A stretch of DNA of 64,000 nt from assembly GCA_916610825.1 (NCBI GenBank), contig OU744453.1:15751807-15815806 (forward strand). The letters run 5' to 3'. The notes beneath the pieces are model-generated. The model searched no databases. It saw only the letters and a program-made list of their open reading frames with translations, and had not been told where the DNA came from. This DNA is from Haliclystus octoradiatus (lineage: Eukaryota > Cnidaria > Staurozoa > Stauromedusae > Haliclystidae). This document shows, in pieces, positions 58,331 to 64,000 of this stretch. Positions within the stretch are counted from its first letter, which is position 1, and every line of letters begins with the position of its first letter. A program made the position numbers and the translations under genes.

Positions 58331-58451
58331 AGAAAACGTCTCTTTTCTTATTTTATATCTATACAGCTCTGCTTACCGGTATTGAGCACTATATTGATGT
58401 TTTGCTCTTAATAAATAAATTTATTTATTTACTAAATCAACATTATTATTA

Positions 58452-58491
<40 letters not shown>

Positions 58492-58580
58492 AAGTAATTG
58501 TGTGGGCAAAACATCAATTTGAGTGCTCAATGCTAAAAGCAGAGCAATATAAATAGTAGATCAAAGATCACGAGTTTATT

Positions 58581-58620
58581 CCGTTACTCTGAGCTTCGCG
58601 TAAAGACGCTCTTCAGACGG
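58581..58620 (-). ncRNA. Hammerhead motif, P2 left arm (variant)
   Basis: Stem I CCGU/ACGG, CUGAAGA, stem II GCGU/ACGC, GAAG in place of GAAA, GUA cleavage site. The A-to-G change puts a G-U pair at the base of stem III; activity may be reduced. Confidence 0.65.
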
Positions 58621-58642
58621 TTTTATTAAATATTTAATAAAA

Positions 58643-58682
58643 CCGTCTGAAGAGTGTCTTTACGCGAAACTCAGAGTAACGG
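58643..58682 (+). ncRNA. Hammerhead ribozyme, P2 right arm
   Basis: Stem I CCGU/ACGG, CUGAAGA, stem II GUGU/ACGC (one G-U), GAAAC, stem III ACU/AGU with loop CAG, cleavage after GUA. Confidence 0.75.
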
Positions 58683-58706
58683 AATAAACTCGTGATCTTT
58701 GATCTA

Positions 58707-58748
<42 letters not shown>

Positions 58749-58776
58749 AAAGAAGTCAAAAACTACACATTCATAA

Positions 58777-58816
58777 TTGTTACTAATAGTTTCATACTTA
58801 CGCAATCATCAGACAA
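58777..58816 (-). ncRNA. Hammerhead motif, P3 left arm
   Basis: Stem I UUGU/ACAA, CUGAUGA, stem II UGC/GUA-type with mismatch, GAAAC, stem III ACU/AGU, GUA. One base differs from the right arm, weakening stem II. Confidence 0.6.
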
Positions 58817-58828
58817 ATAAACTAATGA

Positions 58829-58868
58829 TTGTCTGATGATTGCGTAAGCATGAAACTATTAGTAACAA
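58829..58868 (+). ncRNA. Hammerhead ribozyme, P3 right arm
   Basis: Stem I UUGU/ACAA, CUGAUGA, stem II UGC/GCA with loop GUAA and a U-U base, GAAAC, stem III ACU/AGU with loop AUU, cleavage after GUA. Confidence 0.65.
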
Positions 58869-58953
58869 TTATGAATGTGTAGTCTTTGACTTCTTTTATT
58901 ATATTTAGCTCTGTCCAATGATATCGAGCACTATTTTTTGCTATTAGATAATA

Positions 58954-59001
<48 letters not shown>

Positions 59002-59127
59002 ATAATATAATAATAAAGATAGATTTATCTATCGTCAGATGTGATAGTGCTCAATACCGATTAAACATTGGCAGAGCTGTAATACATAAGGATGGTGACT
59101 GAGTCAAAGAAAACACATTCTTAATTT

Positions 59128-59167
59128 CTGTTACTATAGTTTCACGCAGTGTGCGATCATCAGACAG
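59128..59167 (-). ncRNA. Hammerhead ribozyme, P4 left arm
   Basis: Stem I CUGU/ACAG, CUGAUGA, stem II CGCA/UGCG with loop CAC and a U-U base, GAAAC, stem III AC/GU with loop UAUA, cleavage after GUA. Confidence 0.65.
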
Positions 59168-59209
59168 TTGATACTCAATCAACAGAGTATCAACTCAATT
59201 GAGTATCAA

Positions 59210-59249
59210 CTGTCTGATGATCGCACACTGCGTGAAACTATAGTAACAG
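59210..59249 (+). ncRNA. Hammerhead ribozyme, P4 right arm
   Basis: Exact inverted copy of the motif at 59128-59167. Confidence 0.65.
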
Positions 59250-59314
59250 AAATTAAGAATGTGTTTTCTTTGACTCAGTCACCATCCTTATGTATATATA
59301 TATATATATATATA

Positions 59315-59487
59315 TTAAACAAATAGTTCATAATTTCTGTGAACTATGCTCTGATAGCACCACGAGAGGCACGTAAGGAGAAAACGAGAAGGCATCAGAA
59401 AATTACGAGCCGCCTCGGCGAGCTTTACGTGCCTCTCCTAGTGCTATCAGAGCATAGTTCACGGAAAGTATGAACTATTTGGTTTAG
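59315..59487. repeat. Foldback P5, no hammerhead
   Basis: GAACTATGCTCTGATAGCAC and its complement GTGCTATCAGAGCATAGTTC form long arms with GAGAGGCACGT/ACGTGCCTCTC inside. It adjoins P4 through a (TA)n tract but lacks CUGANGA/GAAA, so it is probably a different foldback element. Confidence 0.6.
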
Positions 59488-59489
59488 AA

Positions 59490-62330
59490 CATAGCCAACC
59501 CCGATTTGTGAATGTTTTATACGTTTTTCAAAGCATTTTCTGACCTTACAATCCATGATCAAGTATGTAATTCTCCTATTTTCGTGACGTCACAGGAAGA
59601 AAGCTGAGTCGAGAGCTGTACACTTGCTTTTTTGAAATCAACTAAAAGCTGCGAGGAAAAATTGATATCGAGAAATTTATATTCCTCTTCTTGATATTAA
59701 AAGAATGGATGCGTAACATCGTTTTCTTACATAGTCATGGATTCGTATCTTTAAACAATATTTTCTATTTTTTATGTGTGTTATTCATTATGGAAAACTG
59801 ACTGGGAAAACTTGAAAAGGAAGGAAAATGTTTCTTACCTATAATTTGAAGAATTTCGTAAAAAGCCGTGACGCGAAGAAAGAAATGAAACAACGAAAGA
59901 TTTATTGACTAAATGTTTGCTAATTGCCTATTTAAAAGAGCAGATTATTGAATTGATGATAACTCTTTAGAATGCTGCTAACTTTCATTTGGAGAAATGG
60001 TTTAATTATTTGAAATTTTAGCGGTTGATTTTGTGTAGCCTATGTTATGGTTTTGGTAGTTTACGAAAAGCTTATCTTTCTACGACAGGAATTTAGTTTT
60101 TATACTCATATCTAGGAACTTGCAAAATTGACCATAAAATGGATGAGGGGATGTATTAATGAAATGAAGTTATGTTATGTTATGTTATGTTTTCACAATT
60201 ATCAATAAAGTAAAAGTTATGGAAATTGTTTTTGAATTGTTAATTTGTGCAAAATACTTTAAACATGTTTGTTTACTGGCTCAGATATTTCTCCTGCAAG
60301 CCATTTGATTTATTTTGAACAACTTAGAAAATGAAATTGTATATAACTCTGCACATATTCGCTGTATTTGCTTTTTACTTTTAATTACTTGCTGTTTATA
60401 ATGCCATATTTAAATAATTATCGGTTGTTTGGTATTTTCATAAATTTCTTGAAATCGACGGGGTCAAGCTCGGCTATGGTGAAATGGCGTTATTGGCGTT
60501 AACCAATCAAATTGCAAGAATAAATCGTAGCAGATCCTTGATATGTTCTAAATATATATATAGGACACAATGTATGTATGAAATGAATACAATTTATTAA
60601 GAAAGCATGAGAGACAAGAGACGTTTAGAAGTTCAAGCGTTTTACTATCATAAAATGTCAGTCATCGTACATTATACGTAAGGTAGATGACGTATGAGCT
60701 CTCTGGGATATGCATCAGATGTTCCAAGTACACATCATTTACATTGACACTCAAATAAAGTGATTGAATTGAATTGAATCGCCTATAAATTATTAACAGA
60801 CTATTTGTCAAGCGTTTGATCCATTTGAAGAAAATTGCTTTTTAACTACTAAAATCTTTGTATCTTACATACTTCTTAATAAATGCTAATAATTTCCGAA
60901 CGGTGTCCAGGAATGCCTAGAAATAATGCTTGAACTGTCTAATAGACATCTTTAACTTCATTGGAAAAGATGACGATTTTTGATACTCCGACGTAAAGCC
61001 CTATTCTCATTTTGATATTCGCTCTGGATTTGAAAAAGTGAAATGATCAGAAATAGTTATCCTAATGTACGCAGTAAAAGTTGGGTCTAATAAGGAAAAT
61101 GATTCAATCAATCTCAATAAGATACGACACCAGATCACTGTATCAACAAAGAACAAAACAAGTTATGAAATCGCAATCGATCGTGCAATTCGAAACACAG
61201 ATTATAACAGCCATATACGGCACTGAAAGTCGAACTCATTGCATTTTTCTATTCAATTATTCTCGGCCGCCATTATGTATGTTGCCCCTCGATTTTTACG
61301 CCTATTTTATAAATAAATAAGATAATAGGCAACAAACATAATGGCCGTTAATTGACCAATCAAAATAATCGAACGTCGGCGCCGTATCTGGTTGTTAGAG
61401 TCTGTGGTTCGAAAGCTCTCATTTTCAATAATTCTACTCAAAAAATGTTGATACATTTTTGTGAAAATGTCGCAAGTGAGATCAACAAAGACATATTATT
61501 GAGGATGTTATTGATACCAACCGGAGAAGCTATTGCTAAATTTGAATTTCTGTTTATATGTTTGAAGATGTTAATTATAGTTTAATCGACTTACTTCTGT
61601 AAACGTAAGATGATTTTATGACAGTTTTAAAACTCTTGAAAAATCAAATATGAGCGGCACAAGCTTTTTTCTCATCATATATTATAATGAAGTTGAGATT
61701 CGAACAAAGTTAAAGTCGAACTGTGTTTGTGTACATCGGTACTGCGCATGTCTAGGCCACTCCAAAAATATCTTTGTACTTACAGCTTTGTTCACAACAA
61801 AGCTTTTCGAAATATTTGAACTGGTTTATTTCCATGCACTTTATGAATCCCGGTTTTGGAAATTTCGATAGCAATTTCGAACTGAAAAAGGCCTACTAGA
61901 GGGTAATCAGCTTGTTTAACAAGACCCGAATTTCAAAACAAAGACATTGAATTAAATTAAATTTGTCAAAAAAGGCCAATACGAAAACACTGGTTGTTGA
62001 TTGATCTATCAAATATTTTCAAAACTTCCATAAAGTCAACTTCACCTAATGAAATATCAACATACAAATATATATAGGCTTTGCAAGTAACGCATTCAGC
62101 TATAATTTTGTGAATAATCCGTCAACCGTAATCTCTTCGTTTAGCATTATCAATGTAAGCAGCCTTTTGGCAGATAACGAACACAAGCACTCGAATTCAG
62201 TCCCAAAAATATTTCGAATTCGAATTGACATGGAACTCCGAATCTAAATATCCCTATTAAAATATCTTGGTGCCATATACGTATATAGGATCGTATAACA
62301 ATGGATTTCATGCTGTTGGATTTCCTCTTT
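59490..62330. other. Gene-free stretch with minor repeats
   Basis: No exon supported. A short direct GTTATGTTAT repeat lies near 60170; 61440-61640 resembles the foldback at 44574. I searched here for the last exon of the secreted-protein family and did not find it. Confidence 0.4.
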
Positions 62331-62356
62331 CATTCTCCATTTGAATCAGTACTTAC

Positions 62357-62614
62357 TTTTGGTTGAGGAAAATGAGCTTGAAACAGTGCTAGAGCTTGGA
62401 GTTGGATTAACACCCTTCGTAGTTTGACGCTTACACGAGGACATCGATGGATGACTAAATAGACTTTTTGTAGATCTGTAGCCACTTGAAATTCCACGGG
62501 ACATCGGACTACATGATTTTGATATAAAATAGATTGTGTTGTAAACCACTGTTGTGAATGGGTCAGCATCTCCACTCTCGATTTCATTGGAGTTTGCAAG
62601 ATCGGCAAACAAAA
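62357..62614 (-). CDS. Secreted-protein family member 3, middle exon only
   Basis: A 258-nt exon between CTTGTTTAG and GTAAGT with the family phases. Encodes LFADLANSNEIESGDADPFT, VVYNTIYFISKSC, SSGYRSTKSLFSHPSMSSC and a Ser/Thr linker. I find no leader exon to the right or four-Cys exon to the left, so this is either a gene with long introns and diverged outer exons or a pseudogene. Confidence 0.55.
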
Positions 62615-62749
62615 CTAAACAAGATGACAATAACTGGTAAAATTGTTTGAATAATCAAAACATAAAATGGGATTGTCGTTATTGCTATTTTTATTCTTGT
62701 TGTTTTATCTGTAAACATTCTTAAAATTTTCTTTGATAACAATGTGACT

Positions 62750-62829
62750 CAATAGCTAGCAGCAAATAAATTTATTAATAAGCCGAAGCGTTGTTCATTC
62801 TTAATAAATCTATTTGCTGCTAGCTATTG
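62750..62829. mobile_element. 80-bp foldback mini-element
   Basis: CAATAGCTAGCAGCAAATA and its complement enclose a short loop with further TTATTAA pairing. Non-coding hairpin just upstream of the family member 3 exon. Confidence 0.55.
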
Positions 62830-62977
62830 CGTCAAAAATTCAGGAACTTGAGGAAATAAAAAGGAGGAATACAGGGAAACCTACCACTGATATGTAAACC
62901 ACCCTTCAAATTAAAAAATGTAATGCCTGTTATAGAAGAATTTAATTAATACTGAAGATAGTTGATAATGATATAAT

Positions 62978-63764
62978 CATAGACTTATTAGAACATCTAG
63001 ACCGCTAACTTCTGACGTCACAGTGTCCGCTCGAAAACCATCGAATAAACGAAATCCGCCATGTTGACATTTTCAAAATGCCATTTAAAATATTAGGAAA
63101 CTGACAAATGGAGTGAGTGTAATAAGCCATTGTGAGTGCAATTGAATACCGATCGTCATCAAATTTCAATAAGTTGAAGATAATAGATTTTGCTAGACAA
63201 TGGACATGTTAAATCCGATTGGTAACCGAGAGTGAAAGATTAACCGAGATTAGCGAAAAAGTAGAACGAACTACTTTCCGAGATATTGTTGTAAATTTTT
63301 TTTTTAAATTCAATTAATGATGTAAACATATTTCAAAGTATCTAATCAAAAGATAATCATGATAGCATGATTATTCATACAAATTAAAGTATAATAATCT
63401 ATTTAGATGTTACAAAAAATGGTGTGTTCAGCTAAAAAATGCCCGTTAATTCATTTATGTAGCTGCTAATCATGTCACCAATCGGATTGATCACGTCCAT
63501 TGTCTAGACAAATCTATGATCTTCAAATGATTGCAATTTGATGACGATCGGTCTTCCAATGCGCTCACAATACCTTATTTCCTCCTCTCCATTTGCTTGT
63601 TTCCTAATGTTTTAAATGGAATTTTGAAAGCCTGGTGAGACCAACATGGCGGATATTCTTTGCGTTTTTTGAAATTTCGCGAAATTTTGGTGGACATTCG
63701 ATTTTAGGGCTTGTTAATTGATGACGTCAGAAGTTAGCAGTCTAGATGTTCTAATAAGTCTATG
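62978..63764. mobile_element. 787-bp long-TIR element with 8-bp duplication
   Basis: CATAGACTTATTAGAACATC at the left and its complement at the right; the two arms match in blocks over about 240 bp (CTAACTTCTGACGTCA, GATCGTCATCAAATT, CAATGGACATG-like). Flanks GATATAAT and GATGTAAT (7 of 8) suggest hAT. No coding capacity. Confidence 0.75.
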
Positions 63765-64000
63765 GATGTAATGGACAATGCTTGGATAGATCCGCGTAAT
63801 TTTGAAAGTTTGATTTATTGCTGATATACTATGTCCAAGTAGAATGCTGCAAGGCGGAATGACACGAGCAATGTCTGTTTGCTATATAATGTGATTTATC
63901 TTAGTACATATTTTTATTCTTTTTTTAGCTGAAAAATCGTACTGATGGATAAATTCCAAGTTTCTTATACTAGCAAGTCAATACATGCGAATCTGAATCG

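Larger units (their letters stand above)
56267..58362. mobile_element. Penelope-like retroelement inverted twin insertion
   Basis: Left arm 56267-57121 and right arm 57507-58362 are near-identical inverted copies (about 855 bp each), with 3' ends facing outward and 5'-truncated ends meeting at about 57485. The left copy extends 360 bp further 5'. Each outer end has a hammerhead ribozyme. (TA)n flanks the left and an AGCTCTGC module the right. Arm identity implies a recent single event or gene conversion. Confidence 0.85.
58549..58715. repeat. Palindrome of two Penelope-like 3' ends, P2
   Basis: TAGTAGATCAAAGATCACGA on the left is mirrored at 58695-58714; the centre is TAAATATTTA. Each arm is only about 80 bp and consists of a hammerhead plus 3' terminal sequence, i.e. 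the same layout as the 2-kb twin but with nearly all of the element missing. Confidence 0.8.
58743..58902. repeat. Palindrome of two Penelope-like 3' ends, P3
   Basis: AGAAGTCAAAAACTACACAT is mirrored on the right by ATGTGTAGTCTTTGACTTCT; each arm carries a hammerhead. (TA)n on the left, AGCTCTG module on the right. Confidence 0.8.
59081..59296. repeat. Palindrome of two Penelope-like 3' ends, P4
   Basis: CATAAGGATGGTGACTGAGT is mirrored by ACTCAGTCACCATCCTTATG. Arms of about 100 bp meet at a centre with TTGATACTC/GAGTATCAA repeats. Perfect complementarity over nearly the full arm. Confidence 0.82.

Noticed and set aside
59315-59487. Foldback P5 as a fourth ribozyme palindrome
   Set aside because: Contains CTGATAG but lacks the CUGANGA and GAAA core, so no hammerhead can form.
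60480-62340. Search for the four-cysteine exon of family member 3
   Set aside because: No sequence encoding GQ[LI]DC with flanking cysteines after an acceptor was found.

Overview
This looks like AT-rich nuclear DNA from an invertebrate animal. Genes are split by short GT-AG introns, intergenic DNA is mostly transposon debris, and the repeat set (Penelope-like elements with hammerhead ribozymes, Copia, piggyBac, hAT and pogo-like MITEs, tRNA-derived SINEs) is typical of marine invertebrates. I cannot name the species; a deuterostome is a guess only.

Layout. (1) 1-17835, minus strand: most of a nucleostemin-family GTPase gene (GNL3/GNL3L-like). I reconstructed 16 exons with consistent splice phases; the 3' end lies beyond base 1. 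Its introns hold a decayed piggyBac transposon, a 2-kb TTAA-flanked element with about 200-bp inverted termini, and many MITEs. (2) 17836-26500: no confident exon. It holds two hAT-type elements with perfect 8-bp target duplications, a Penelope-like GIY-YIG remnant, and an exact three-copy 260-bp tandem array whose every unit encodes a hammerhead ribozyme on the minus strand (a retrozyme-like element). (3) 26784-29362, plus strand: large terminal exon of an unrecognised, probably nuclear, low-complexity protein. (4) 30300-33520: two non-autonomous DNA elements. (5) 33822-62614, minus strand: a dispersed tandem family of small secreted cysteine-containing proteins (two complete three-exon genes, one two-exon relative, one isolated exon). 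Between its members lie a degenerate Copia element with LTRs and a GACAC target duplication, several SINEs, an NlpC/P60- or LRAT-like exon, and a 56.0-59.5 kb nest of Penelope-like sequences.

The most notable content is the self-cleaving RNA system. Fourteen hammerhead-type motifs occur in three architectures: a tandem array (three), a Penelope-like inverted twin insertion carrying a GIY-YIG ORF in each arm (two), and short perfect palindromes made of two outward-facing Penelope 3' ends (six), plus two solitary copies in small foldbacks and one lower-fidelity variant counted within the palindromes' left arm. Strictly, I list 3 + 2 + 6 + 2 = 13 separate ribozyme features; some have a non-canonical base pair at the base of stem II. 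A coding Penelope element and non-coding ribozyme repeats together suggest an autonomous/non-autonomous pair, but this is inference from sequence alone.
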